A DNA stretch of 64,000 nt from Pelagibacterales bacterium SAG-MED15 (GCA_014654065.1 JACWDM010000001.1:216059-280058), one strand, 5' to 3'. Shown: positions 10,193 to 19,979, counted from the stretch's first letter. Numbers and translations are program-made. Notes: generated from the letters alone by a model not told the origin.

Positions 10193-10901
10193 AGATCATA
10201 AAGAAATAAAATTTAATGATCTTTGGAATGCACATGGTGTCTTTACAACTATGCGTGTAGTTGGAAAAAATAAAAAGATTTTGTTCTTTAAAGAACATAT
10301 AGATAATTTAATTAAATCATTAAAAAATTATGGATTAAATAGAAAAGATCTTAAAAAAATTATTCTTAGACTTATTAGAACAAATTTACCTAATATGAAA
10401 AATTTTGATCACCTATTTAGAGTTGCGGTAAATAGTAAAATGATTTCGATATCGCTTCGAAAAAGAAATAAATCAAAGTTAAATTTTAAGTTAAAACTTT
10501 TGGATTATAAAAGAGTAGATCCACAACATAAAAATCTTAAATATAAAAAAATTCTAACATTTTTAAAAAAACTAGATAATAGAGAATATGATGTAGCATT
10601 ACACAAGAATAAGAAATTTTTAGAAACTGGGACATCTAATTTATTATTTGTTCAAAATAAAAATATATTCTCTCCTAAAACTAGTTTCTATAGTGGAACA
10701 ACCTTCAAATTTTTTAAGAAAAAGACTAAAATTACTTTAAAAGATATTAAATTAAAAGATGTTAAGAATTATGAGGAAATAATTTTAATAGGATCTGGTA
10801 AAGCTGTAACATCTGTGGCAAAAATTGAAAAACTTCACTGGAAAAGAAAAAGTTTTGAAATTTTTCATAAACTTAAAAAAATTTATAATAAACAACTTTA
10901 A
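10155..10901 (+). CDS. pabC: Aminotransferase class IV / 4-amino-4-deoxychorismate lyase
   Basis: 'WNAHGVFTTMRV', 'FLETGTSNLLFV', 'EEIILIGSGKAVTSV'; overlaps pabA. Confidence 0.8.
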   Translation: MVTLLLKKSYQHKDHKEIKFNDLWNAHGVFTTMRVVGKNKKILFFKEHIDNLIKSLKNYGLNRKDLKKIILRLIRTNLPNMKNFDHLFRVAVNSKMISISLRKRNKSKLNFKLKLLDYKRVDPQHKNLKYKKILTFLKKLDNREYDVALHKNKKFLETGTSNLLFVQNKNIFSPKTSFYSGTTFKFFKKKTKITLKDIKLKDVKNYEEIILIGSGKAVTSVAKIEKLHWKRKSFEIFHKLKKIYNKQL

Positions 10902-10904
10902 ATT

Positions 10905-11303
10905 ATGAGAGACCCAAATAGCCCTTGCTTGTTTTGTAATATTAAAAAAAAAGATATAATTTTTGATAATAGTTATGCTTATGTAAGTTTTGATAGTTAT
11001 CCAGTTTCAAAATTCCATTCTTTAATTTTTCCAAAAAGACACATAGAAAACTTCTTTGAATTAAATGACAATGAGCTTTTAGCGTGTAATGATTTGATTA
11101 ATAAAATTAAAAATAAAGTACAAGCAGATGATAAAACAATAAAAGGTTTTAATATTGGATCGAACTTAGGAAAAGTAGCTGGCCAATCTATTATGCATTG
11201 CCATATTCACCTGATTCCCAGGAGGGAAGGTGATGTTGACAATCCACAAGGTGGTGTAAGGGCTGTAATTCCAGCAAAACAGCATTATACTAGAAAAAAG
11301 TAA
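10905..11303 (+). CDS. HIT family protein
   Basis: 'CLFCNIKKKDIIFDN', 'IMHCHIHLIPRREGD' HIT triad. Confidence 0.93.
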   Translation: MRDPNSPCLFCNIKKKDIIFDNSYAYVSFDSYPVSKFHSLIFPKRHIENFFELNDNELLACNDLINKIKNKVQADDKTIKGFNIGSNLGKVAGQSIMHCHIHLIPRREGDVDNPQGGVRAVIPAKQHYTRKK

Positions 11304-11389
11304 ATAATTTCTTAATTTCTACAACTTTAAAATGTGTCTATATCACTGTTGAACTAAAACTTTATCTGTATTAGAAAGTTCAGAATAAT

Positions 11390-12184
11390 ATGATTACAAT
11401 AAACCCATTTTCTCAACTCACAGAAACAATTCCATCTATAGCATTACAATCTTTTGTGCTGGTAATGGTTGGATTAGTTGCTGCTGGAACGATATTAGAC
11501 ATTATTCATAAAAAAAATGTAAAATATTTTTTCAATAATGCAAAAAAAGCAAAACAAAATGCAACAAGAGAGCTAGGATCAGGTGAACGAATAGCTATTA
11601 TTAGCAAAACAATTGTGCACGATATTGGCACAACTGCAGAACTAGGAATGGGAAAAAGAAGAGTGGCTCATGTCTTAGGAATGTACGGAACTGTTTTATT
11701 TTGGGCTGGGTCAGCAGTTATGATTTTTTGTTATTCATCTACTAACGCAGAAACACCAACTTTTTGGCCAGCGATTTGGCACATAGGTGCTTTTATGACA
11801 TGTGTTGGTGGATTTTGGTTTTGGTTTTTTTTAAGAGTGGATGTTGCTTCAGAAGCAAATTCAGTTTTTAGAATCATTAAAGCAGATTTATTTGTTTTAG
11901 CCCTTTTGGCATCATCTTTATTTGGTTTGTTATGGTCATTTTTTCAAGCTAAAGGATTGTTTGGATGGGACACTTTATTTCTAGTTCTATTTGCAGTTTC
12001 AAATATAGTTCTTTTTGGGGGGGTATATTGGTCTAAATTTGCTCATATGTTTTATAAACCAGGTGCAGCAATTCAAAAGAATTTGGCTGAGGCAGACGGT
12101 TCAAGAGATAACTTGCCAGCGCCTGCAGACGCACCAGAGCAGTTTGGTCTAGGAATTAAAAGAGAGCAACCTAAACATTATTAA
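11390..12184 (+). CDS. aprM: Adenylylsulfate reductase membrane anchor AprM
   Basis: Multi-TM ORF directly upstream of aprBA; placement as described for AprM of the second Apr lineage. Confidence 0.75.
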   Translation: MITINPFSQLTETIPSIALQSFVLVMVGLVAAGTILDIIHKKNVKYFFNNAKKAKQNATRELGSGERIAIISKTIVHDIGTTAELGMGKRRVAHVLGMYGTVLFWAGSAVMIFCYSSTNAETPTFWPAIWHIGAFMTCVGGFWFWFFLRVDVASEANSVFRIIKADLFVLALLASSLFGLLWSFFQAKGLFGWDTLFLVLFAVSNIVLFGGVYWSKFAHMFYKPGAAIQKNLAEADGSRDNLPAPADAPEQFGLGIKREQPKHY

Positions 12185-12214
12185 TATGATAAAAATAAAA
12201 GGAAAAAAATAAAT

Positions 12215-12685
12215 ATGTCAACTTTTGTATACATGACTAGATGCGATGGATGTGGACACTGCGTAGATATTTGTCCGTCAGATATTATGCATATAGACGA
12301 AACTATAAGAAGAGCCAAAAATATTGAACCAAATTTTTGTTGGGAATGTTATTCGTGCGTTAAAGCCTGCCCTAATCATGCAATTGATGTAAGAGGCTAT
12401 GCAGACTTTGCTCCAATGGGACATAGCGTAAGAGTTAGAAGAGAAGAAGAAAAAGGAACGATCTCATGGAGAATAAAATTTAGAAACGGAACTGAGAAAA
12501 ATTTTGTATCACCAATTACTACAAAGCCTTGGGGTAAATTTATTCCTAAACTTGCAGAAGCTGACACACCAAACCAAGGTGAGATTAATTCACAAATACT
12601 TTATAACGAACCTCATGGATTAAACACAAATCAAGACTTACCTACAGTAGATAAAAGCAAATTTAAAAAAGGGGTTTACTATTAA
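12215..12685 (+). CDS. aprB: Adenylylsulfate (APS) reductase beta subunit
   Basis: 'CDGCGHCVDICPSDIMHID...CWECYSCVKACPNHAIDVRGYADFAPMG' 2x[4Fe-4S]. Confidence 0.95.
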   Translation: MSTFVYMTRCDGCGHCVDICPSDIMHIDETIRRAKNIEPNFCWECYSCVKACPNHAIDVRGYADFAPMGHSVRVRREEEKGTISWRIKFRNGTEKNFVSPITTKPWGKFIPKLAEADTPNQGEINSQILYNEPHGLNTNQDLPTVDKSKFKKGVYY

Positions 12686-14544
12686 TGCCAAAGTCTAAAA
12701 CCGTATACGAAGATTGCGATGTTCTAGTAGTCGGTGGAGGAATGGCAGGTACAGGTGCTGCTTTTGAAGCGAGACATTGGGGAAGAGATTTAAAAATTAT
12801 TTGTGTTGAGAAAGCTAATATAGATAGAAGTGGAGCTGTTGCCCAAGGACTTTATGCAATCAATTGCTACATGGGAATGCAATGGGGTGAAAATCAACCA
12901 GAGGATCACGTTCGTTATGCAAGAAATGATTTAATGGGTCTAGTTAGAGAAGATTTGGGCTATGACATGGCTCGTCATGTAGACTCCACTGTACATATGT
13001 TTGATGAGTGGGGCCTTCCAATGATGAAGAATAAGGAAACTGGAAGATATCAAAGAGAAGGTAAATGGCAAATAATGATTCATGGAGAAAGTTATAAACC
13101 TATAGTAGCTGAGGCAGCAAAAAAATCTGCTGATAAAATTTACAATAGAATAATGGTTACTCATTTACTAATGGATGAAACAAAAGAAAATAGAGTAGGT
13201 GGAGCTGTTGGGTTTAATATGAGAACAGGAGATTACCACGTATTTAGATCAAAAACTGTAATTGTAGCAGCTGGAGGAGCGTCACATATTTTTAAACCAA
13301 GATCAGTAGGTGAAGGAATGGGAAGAACTTGGTACGCACCATGGTCGAATGGATCAGCTTATGCACTTCCAATTGCAGCTGGAGCTAAAATGACTCAAAT
13401 GGAAAATAGAATTGTATTATGTAGATTTAAAGATGGATATGGTCCAGTTGGAGCATATTTTTTACATCTAAAAACTTATACACAAAATGCTAATGGTGAA
13501 AATTATGAAAAAAAATGGTACGAACAAACAAAAGAGTTAGTAGGAGAGTACATTGATCACCATCCAACACCTACTTGTTTAAGAAATCATGCATTTGTAC
13601 AAGAAGTAATGTCAGGTAACGGACCTATACACATGGTAACAAAAGAAGCTTTTCAAGATCCACATCTGGAAACAGTTGGATGGGAAAATTTCTTAGGAAT
13701 GACAGTAGGACAAGCAGTTGTCTGGGCTTCACAAAATATTGATCCAAAATATACTAATCCTGAACTTACTACATCGGAGCCATATGTTATGGGATCACAC
13801 GCAACATGCTCAGGTGCATGGGTGAGTGGACCTGAAGACTTATCTCCACCGGAGTATTTCTGGGGATATAATAGAATGTTAACCGTAGAAGGTTTATTTG
13901 GTGCTGGAGATACTGTAGGTGGTAGTGCTCATAAATTTTCGTCTGGTTCTTTTACTGAGGGAAGATTAGCTGCAAAAGCAGCGGTAAAATATATTGAAGA
14001 CAAAAAAGCTAAAGATTTAACGGTTTCTGACAAACAGTGCGAAGATTTTAGAGAGGTTATCTATAAACCACTTGAAAACTATACGGTTGGTAGAAATGAA
14101 ATAACTGGAGGAACAGTCTCTCCAAGCTATATTTCTCCAATTCAAGGTCTTCAAAGACTTCAAAAAATAATGGATGAGTATGTTGGTGGTATTACAGTAA
14201 ATTATATGACAAATGAAAATTTACTTAAAAAAGGCTTAGAGTTGTTAGACTGGTTAACTGAGGATTTAGAAAATGTTGGTGCAGAAGACTATCATCAACT
14301 CATGAGAGCGTGGGAATTAAAACATAGAACGTTAACTTCTCAGTGCGTGACTGAGCACACTTTATTTAGAAAAGAAACACGTTGGCCTGGTTACTATTAT
14401 CGAGGTGATTATATGAAACTTGATGATGAAAATTGGCATTGCTTAACTGTTTCAAGACGTGATCCTAAAACAGGCAAGTTTACAATGGAAAAACAACCTG
14501 TTTACCACATAATAGACGAAAAAGAGAAAAAGCAAGCTTCTTAG
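12685..14544 (+). CDS. aprA: Adenylylsulfate (APS) reductase alpha subunit
   Basis: 'CDVLVVGGGMAGTGAAFEARHWG...RSGAVAQGLYAINCYMG', 'GLFGAGDTVGGSAHKFSSGSF' AprA flavoprotein. Confidence 0.95.
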   Translation: MPKSKTVYEDCDVLVVGGGMAGTGAAFEARHWGRDLKIICVEKANIDRSGAVAQGLYAINCYMGMQWGENQPEDHVRYARNDLMGLVREDLGYDMARHVDSTVHMFDEWGLPMMKNKETGRYQREGKWQIMIHGESYKPIVAEAAKKSADKIYNRIMVTHLLMDETKENRVGGAVGFNMRTGDYHVFRSKTVIVAAGGASHIFKPRSVGEGMGRTWYAPWSNGSAYALPIAAGAKMTQMENRIVLCRFKDGYGPVGAYFLHLKTYTQNANGENYEKKWYEQTKELVGEYIDHHPTPTCLRNHAFVQEVMSGNGPIHMVTKEAFQDPHLETVGWENFLGMTVGQAVVWASQNIDPKYTNPELTTSEPYVMGSHATCSGAWVSGPEDLSPPEYFWGYNRMLTVEGLFGAGDTVGGSAHKFSSGSFTEGRLAAKAAVKYIEDKKAKDLTVSDKQCEDFREVIYKPLENYTVGRNEITGGTVSPSYISPIQGLQRLQKIMDEYVGGITVNYMTNENLLKKGLELLDWLTEDLENVGAEDYHQLMRAWELKHRTLTSQCVTEHTLFRKETRWPGYYYRGDYMKLDDENWHCLTVSRRDPKTGKFTMEKQPVYHIIDEKEKKQAS

Positions 14545-14559
14545 AATTTTAAACATATC

Positions 14560-14910
14560 ATGAGCTTAATTGAAAAGTCAGATGAGGATATCATCAAAAT
14601 TGCGGAACCTATCTGGAATAACTTAATAAAATCTTCAAATATTAAAGATTATGGAGGTTTTACGAAAGATTTCTCATCTCAAATGCTTTACGGAGCTAAC
14701 GAAGTTGAGTTAGGTAAGCAGTGGGCAAATAATGAATTAATATCTACCCTAAAAGAAAATTGTAAACCTCTTGGTTGTCTTAGAAGGGGTATCTATGTGA
14801 CTGTGATTTATAAGCAAAATAGCACAAAAATTGCTGGAGACTTTATTGGTAGACTTGTATTGGGAGAAGAGGATGGAAACATTAAAGTTTTTGGAGCCAC
14901 TATCTTTTAA
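14560..14910 (+). CDS. Uncharacterised apr-linked protein (116 aa)
   Basis: ORF 15 nt downstream of aprA on the same strand; no family recognised. Confidence 0.75.
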   Translation: MSLIEKSDEDIIKIAEPIWNNLIKSSNIKDYGGFTKDFSSQMLYGANEVELGKQWANNELISTLKENCKPLGCLRRGIYVTVIYKQNSTKIAGDFIGRLVLGEEDGNIKVFGATIF

Positions 14911-14975
14911 AAAAATATTTCAATCATAACAATTTAAACTTGCAAAACTGGGTGTAATCGTGCTATTTCGGAAAT

Positions 14976-15119
14976 ATGCTTAATAATTTAAATATAAAAA
15001 AAATTTTTAAGCACATACCCCAAGATTTTATTTCATTTAACTCTAAAATTGTAGTTTACGTAGGTTTGATAGCTTATTGGGGTGTAATATTAGTGGGGAC
15101 TTTTCTCCAAATTATTTAG
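14976..15119 (+). CDS. 47-aa single-TM small protein (not in ORF track)
   Basis: MLNNLNIKKIFKHIPQDFISFNSKIVVYVGLIAYWGVILVGTFLQII*; ends 9 nt before the TauE ATG. Confidence 0.55.
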   Translation: MLNNLNIKKIFKHIPQDFISFNSKIVVYVGLIAYWGVILVGTFLQII

Positions 15120-15128
15120 TTATTCTTA

Positions 15129-16226
15129 ATGGAATACTTTCTTCCAATTGCAGAAGTATATGTAAGTTTACCTTTAATCTTTCTTTTAAGTTTAGTAGTT
15201 GGAATATTATCAGGTCTATTTGGTGTGGGAGGTGGATTTTTAATGACTCCATTTCTAATTTTTATGGGTATTCCACCAGCATACGCAGTTCCAAATGAAG
15301 CTAATAATATTTTAGGTACTTCTATATCTGGATCAACAACTCATTATTTAAAAGGTACTTTAGATTATAAGATGGGATTGATGATAGTTGTTGGTGGTGC
15401 TGCAGGAACTATTCTTGGAATTTTAACTTTTACATATTTTAAAGATATAGGAAAAATTAATATCGTAATTTCTTTATCTTATATGTATATACTTGCAATA
15501 ATTGGAACCTTAATGCTTGTTCAAGGTATCACTGAGATAGATAGAGCAAGAAAAAAAATAGTTGTCAAAAAAAAATTACATCAACACTATTGGATACATG
15601 GCTTACCATTAAGAATGAGGTTTAAAAAATCTAAATTATACGAAAGTGCATTTACGCCAATTATAATAGGACTGATAGTTGGATTTATTGCTGCAATAAT
15701 GGGTATTGGTGGTGCATTTATTCTTGTTCCAGCTATGATTTATATAATTGGAATGCCAACTAAATTAATACCAGGTACATCATTATTTGTAACAATTTTT
15801 GTTAGCGCTATTGTGACTATTCTTCATGCATTTAATTATGGATCTATAGATTTAATTTTAGTTACAGTTTTAATTTTAGGTTCAATTTTAGGAGTTCAAG
15901 TTGGCCAAAAGATTGGAGAAAAGGTTGATAGCTCACAATTTAAAACAATATTAGCAGTTCTTTTACTTTTGGTTGGTATAGCAGTTGCTTATGACTCATT
16001 TTTTGCAGATCATTCTGCAAGGGGAATGCAAAGCAAAGGTGCTGAGTCTTTAACACCTCTCGCTATATTTGTTAAAGATTTATTAAACGACGCTCCAATT
16101 TTATATGGAATGTTTTCAATTGTTTTAGCGCTTGTATTAGGTGTTGGTGCGGCAATTATAAGAAGATTTTTATCAAATTTAAAGAAGAAATACGTACACA
16201 CACCGCCACCTGCTTCACAAAAGTAA
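15129..16226 (+). CDS. Sulfite exporter TauE/SafE family permease
   Basis: Duplicated 'VVGILSGLFGVGGGFLMTPFLIFMGIP' / 'IVGFIAAIMGIGGAFILVPAMIYIIGMP' motifs. Confidence 0.9.
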   Translation: MEYFLPIAEVYVSLPLIFLLSLVVGILSGLFGVGGGFLMTPFLIFMGIPPAYAVPNEANNILGTSISGSTTHYLKGTLDYKMGLMIVVGGAAGTILGILTFTYFKDIGKINIVISLSYMYILAIIGTLMLVQGITEIDRARKKIVVKKKLHQHYWIHGLPLRMRFKKSKLYESAFTPIIIGLIVGFIAAIMGIGGAFILVPAMIYIIGMPTKLIPGTSLFVTIFVSAIVTILHAFNYGSIDLILVTVLILGSILGVQVGQKIGEKVDSSQFKTILAVLLLLVGIAVAYDSFFADHSARGMQSKGAESLTPLAIFVKDLLNDAPILYGMFSIVLALVLGVGAAIIRRFLSNLKKKYVHTPPPASQK

Positions 16227-16259
16227 TTTAAATTTAATACAATTTTGGTAAATAAAATT

Positions 16260-16628
16260 ATGAGAAAATTTTTAGTATTAATATTTTGCATTTTAAGTTT
16301 TCAAGTGTCCGCAATGGAGAAGAAAACTACTTTTGATAAAGATTTATTTCAAAAAGCCCAAGATGATGGAAAAGTAGTAGTTGTAAGTTCTTGGATTAAG
16401 TATTGCTATTCATGTGCTGGACAAATGAAAATTTTACAGAAAGCAGAAAAAGATTTTGAAAACATTAAATATTTTTCATTTGATGTAACAAACAAAGAAA
16501 TTTCTAATATTTTTAAAGTTGAATATCAAACCACTCTCCTCATATTTAAGAATAATGAGGAAATTTATCGAAGTATCGGAGAGACTAGCAAAGAGGAGAT
16601 ATATAAAGCTATTGAGTCTTCAATATAA
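16260..16628 (+). CDS. Exported thioredoxin-fold protein (CxxC)
   Basis: Signal peptide MRKFLVLIFCILSFQVSAM; 'VVSSWIKYCYSCAGQMK' CYSC active site. Confidence 0.7.
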   Translation: MRKFLVLIFCILSFQVSAMEKKTTFDKDLFQKAQDDGKVVVVSSWIKYCYSCAGQMKILQKAEKDFENIKYFSFDVTNKEISNIFKVEYQTTLLIFKNNEEIYRSIGETSKEEIYKAIESSI

Positions 16629-16632
16629 AATT

Positions 16633-17799
16633 TTAAGCACTTCTATATAATTTAGTCATAACAAATTCTTTATGACCTAAAGCTTCTGCGCACGTTAGTC
16701 TTCCATTTGCAACTCTTATAGTTGATTTAATGAGCTCATCTCCAGCTCGATCTAAATTCATTTGTCGTGACAGTATTTTTGAAACATCTACATCAATATG
16801 TTCACTCATCGTTTTGGCTGTTAATGGATTTGCAGTTAGCTTAATTACTGGCTCAATAGGATTTCCGATTATATTACCTTGTCCAGTTGGGAAAAGGTGT
16901 ATGTTGAAACCACCAGCTGCTTGTAAAGTAACACATTCTGCAGCAGCAGATGAGGTATCCATAAAATATAAACCTTTACCTTTAGTTGGCTCCTCTGCAG
17001 GCTCTAAAACATCGATGAATTGTCTCGAACCAATCTTTTGAAAATTCCCAAATGCTTTTTCCTCAATTGTAGTTAAACCTCCAGCTATATTACCAGCCGT
17101 AGGTTGACTTTCAGAAAGATCATCAGTTGCTTCCTTTAATATAAAATCGTTATAATCACTCCAAGTCTTCATAAATTTTTTCTGAGCTTCAGGCGTTTTT
17201 CCTCTTTTAGCACAAACATTTTCCGCACCAGTTAACTCTGATGTTTCACCAAAACATAAATGAACCCCTAATGGTTCTAATTTATCCATCAGATTTCCAA
17301 CAGTAGGATTTGATGCAAGACCAGAAGTGGTATCTGACTCTCCACATTTTACTGAAATCCACAAATCGCTCATTGGACATTCTTCTCTTTGTTTCTCAGA
17401 TGCCCACATAGATAACTCTTGTGCTTTTTTTGAAACTTTAGCAATTGTGTCAATATCCCCAACACCTTCGATACTAAAACCTTCAACAGGCTTTCCAGTT
17501 TTTGCTATCGCATCTACAATTCTTTTTGTCCACTTAGGCTCAATACCAATTACAATTACAGCTGCAACATTTGGATTTTTACCAGTTCCAATCATTGTTC
17601 TAAAATGTAATTCTAAATCTGCACCAAATTGAAGTCTTCCGTACGAATGAGGGAGAGCAATTGTTCCTTTAATATTATTAGCCACAGCCTCGGCACATGC
17701 ATTTGAAATATCATCTACTGGTAAAATTATTACGTGATTTCTTGTACCAGCTCTTCCGTTTTCTCTTTTATAACCTAAAAAACTTTTTGGAATTTCCAT
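16633..17799 (-). CDS. suyB: (2R)-sulfolactate sulfo-lyase beta subunit (UxaA-family large subunit)
   Basis: '[65 protein letters not shown]'; UxaA-family fold; neighbours suyA and xsc. Confidence 0.8.
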   Translation of the reverse strand: MEIPKSFLGYKRENGRAGTRNHVIILPVDDISNACAEAVANNIKGTIALPHSYGRLQFGADLELHFRTMIGTGKNPNVAAVIVIGIEPKWTKRIVDAIAKTGKPVEGFSIEGVGDIDTIAKVSKKAQELSMWASEKQREECPMSDLWISVKCGESDTTSGLASNPTVGNLMDKLEPLGVHLCFGETSELTGAENVCAKRGKTPEAQKKFMKTWSDYNDFILKEATDDLSESQPTAGNIAGGLTTIEEKAFGNFQKIGSRQFIDVLEPAEEPTKGKGLYFMDTSSAAAECVTLQAAGGFNIHLFPTGQGNIIGNPIEPVIKLTANPLTAKTMSEHIDVDVSKILSRQMNLDRAGDELIKSTIRVANGRLTCAEALGHKEFVMTKLYRSA

Positions 17800-17800
17800 T

Positions 17801-18088
17801 TTACCACTTTTTTGTTTTTACATTGTGAACATGTACATGCTCACCTTTTTTAATATTTTTAACAACTTTACCAATATCGTGACCATACTTTAATATAGTG
17901 TCGCCCTCTTTTAGGTCAGTCATTGCTATCTTATGTCCCAGGGGTATTTCACTGATAGATTGGATTTTAGCAGACTTATCATTTTCCATAATCCAGCAAT
18001 TACAGTCCTGATTTGGTGTAATTTTCTCAATTACAACTACGCCTACGTTGTCTTTCTCATCGTGAATTATGACTTCTGTGCTACTCAT
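17801..18088 (-). CDS. suyA: (2R)-sulfolactate sulfo-lyase alpha subunit (SAF domain)
   Basis: 95-aa SAF-like ORF '[44 protein letters not shown]' immediately upstream of suyB. Confidence 0.8.
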   Translation of the reverse strand: MSSTEVIIHDEKDNVGVVVIEKITPNQDCNCWIMENDKSAKIQSISEIPLGHKIAMTDLKEGDTILKYGHDIGKVVKNIKKGEHVHVHNVKTKKW

Positions 18089-18104
18089 GTTGACTATTTC
18101 TTAT

Positions 18105-18132
18105 TTGAAATTCTCTAGATCTTATATATTAA
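18105..18132 (+). promoter_or_regulatory. Candidate sigma-70-like promoter for xsc
   Basis: TTGAAA - 16 nt - TATTAA in the 83-nt divergent suyA/xsc intergenic; AT-rich background makes this weak. Confidence 0.3.
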
Positions 18133-18171
18133 TCACATTCATTAACAAATAAAAAATTGTAAAGAATTTTT

Positions 18172-19956
18172 ATGACTAAAATGACAACAGAAGAGGCTTT
18201 TGTAAAAGTTCTTCAAATGCATGGAATAGAGCACGCCTTTGGTATTATTGGTTCTGCTTTTATGCCTATATCAGATCTATTTCCAAAAGCAGGAATAACT
18301 TTTTGGGATGTTGCGCACGAAACTAATGGCGGCTTGATTGCTGACGGTTATACAAGAGCAACCGGAAAAATATCAATGGTCATTGCACAAAATGGACCTG
18401 GTATTACTGGATTAGTAACACCAATCAAAACAGCTTATTGGAACCACACACCTCTTTTGTTAGTTTCACCTCAAGCGGCAAATAAGACAATGGGCCAAGG
18501 AGGCTTTCAAGAAGTAGAACAAATGAATCTATTTAAAGATATGGTTTGCTACCAAGAAGAAGTTAGAGATCCATCAAGAATGGCTGAAGTGCTTAATAGA
18601 GTTATAGAAAAAGCAATCAGGGGATCTGCACCAGCACAAATAAATGTTCCTAGAGATTATTGGACACAGATAGTTGACATAGAACTACCACCAATAATTA
18701 GATTTGAAAGACAAGGTGGTGGAAAAGATGCTATCGATAGTGCAGCTAAATTATTATCAGATGCGAAATTCCCAGTAATATTATCAGGGGCTGGAGTTGT
18801 TATTGGAAATGCTATTGAAGATTGCAAAAAATTAGCTGAAAAATTAGATGCTCCAGTTTGTAACGGTTACCAACACAATGATAGTTTTCCAGGAAGTCAC
18901 CCATTAGCGGTTGGACCTTTAGGATATAACGGATCAAAAGCTGGTATGCAACTTATCTCTAAAGCTGACGTTGTATTAGCTTTAGGAACTAGATTAAATC
19001 CATTTTCAACTTTACCCGGTTACGGAATAGATTACTGGCCAAAAAATGCAAAAATAATTCAAGTTGATATGAATCCAGATAGAATAGGACTTACAAAAAA
19101 AGTTACAGTTGGAATTTGTGGTGATGCAAAAATGGTTGCACAACAAATTTTGGAAAAATTATCTAAAAATGCAGGAGATAGCGGTAGAGAAGAAAGAAAA
19201 AACCTAATTCACCAAACTAAATCTGCGTGGTTACAAACTTTAACAGGATTAGATCATGAGGAAGATGATCCAGGAACAGTTTGGAATAAAGAAGCAAGGG
19301 AAAGAGACAAAGATAGAATGTCTCCAAGACAAGCATGGAGAGCAATACAAGAGGCTATGCCTGCAGATGCAATTATTTCAAGTGATATTGGAAATAATTG
19401 TGCAATTGGAAATGCTTACCCAACATTTGAAAAGGGAAGAAAATACTTAGCACCTGGATTATTTGGTCCATGTGGATATGGTTTCCCAGCAATTCTTGGA
19501 GCAAAAATAGGATGTCCAGACACTCCCGTGATAGGTTTTGCAGGTGATGGTGCATTTGGTATAAGCATGAATGAGATGAGTTCTTGTGCAAGGAAAGAAT
19601 GGCCAGCAATTACTATGGTTATTTTTAGAAATTATCAATGGGGTGCTGAAAAAAGAAATTCAATTTTATGGTTTGATGATAACTTTGTTGGCACTGAATT
19701 AGATCCAGAATTAAGTTATGCAAAAGTAGCTAATGCATGTGGTCTAAAAGGTGTTACGGCCAAAACTATGGAAGAAACTACAAAAGCAATTAAACAATCA
19801 TGCGAAGACCAAAAAAAAGGAATTACAACATTCATAGAAATAATTCTTAATCAGGAATTAGGTGAACCTTTTAGAAGAGATGCTATGAAAAAACCGGTAG
19901 AAGTTGCAGGCATAAAAAAAGAGGATATGAAACCACAAATTTTAAAAGGCAATTAA
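18172..19956 (+). CDS. xsc: Sulfoacetaldehyde acetyltransferase (ThDP-dependent)
   Basis: 'MTTEEAFVKVLQMHGIEHAFGIIGSAFMPISDLFPKAGITFWDVAHE...AANKTMGQGGFQEVEQM' Xsc-type N-terminus; ThDP motif 'GFAGDGAFGISMNEM'. Confidence 0.92.
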   Translation: MTKMTTEEAFVKVLQMHGIEHAFGIIGSAFMPISDLFPKAGITFWDVAHETNGGLIADGYTRATGKISMVIAQNGPGITGLVTPIKTAYWNHTPLLLVSPQAANKTMGQGGFQEVEQMNLFKDMVCYQEEVRDPSRMAEVLNRVIEKAIRGSAPAQINVPRDYWTQIVDIELPPIIRFERQGGGKDAIDSAAKLLSDAKFPVILSGAGVVIGNAIEDCKKLAEKLDAPVCNGYQHNDSFPGSHPLAVGPLGYNGSKAGMQLISKADVVLALGTRLNPFSTLPGYGIDYWPKNAKIIQVDMNPDRIGLTKKVTVGICGDAKMVAQQILEKLSKNAGDSGREERKNLIHQTKSAWLQTLTGLDHEEDDPGTVWNKEARERDKDRMSPRQAWRAIQEAMPADAIISSDIGNNCAIGNAYPTFEKGRKYLAPGLFGPCGYGFPAILGAKIGCPDTPVIGFAGDGAFGISMNEMSSCARKEWPAITMVIFRNYQWGAEKRNSILWFDDNFVGTELDPELSYAKVANACGLKGVTAKTMEETTKAIKQSCEDQKKGITTFIEIILNQELGEPFRRDAMKKPVEVAGIKKEDMKPQILKGN

Positions 19957-19979
19957 TTGCTCGTCGTTGAAACTTTGAA

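Noticed and set aside
12940-13164. Minus-strand ORF inside aprA
   Set aside because: Shadow ORF antisense to a confidently identified gene; no independent support.
15077-15298. 73-aa plus-strand ORF MGCNISGDFSPNYL...
   Set aside because: Alternate-frame overlap of the 47-aa ORF and TauE; low-complexity composition typical of an out-of-frame reading.
16730-17632. Plus-strand ORFs at 16730-17041 and 17327-17632
   Set aside because: Antisense shadows of suyB.
16633-18088. Altronate dehydratase (UxaA) annotation
   Set aside because: Same superfamily, but the sequence pattern and xsc/tauE context favour sulfolactate sulfo-lyase SuyAB.
18172-19956. Acetolactate synthase annotation
   Set aside because: N-terminal motifs and context fit Xsc better.
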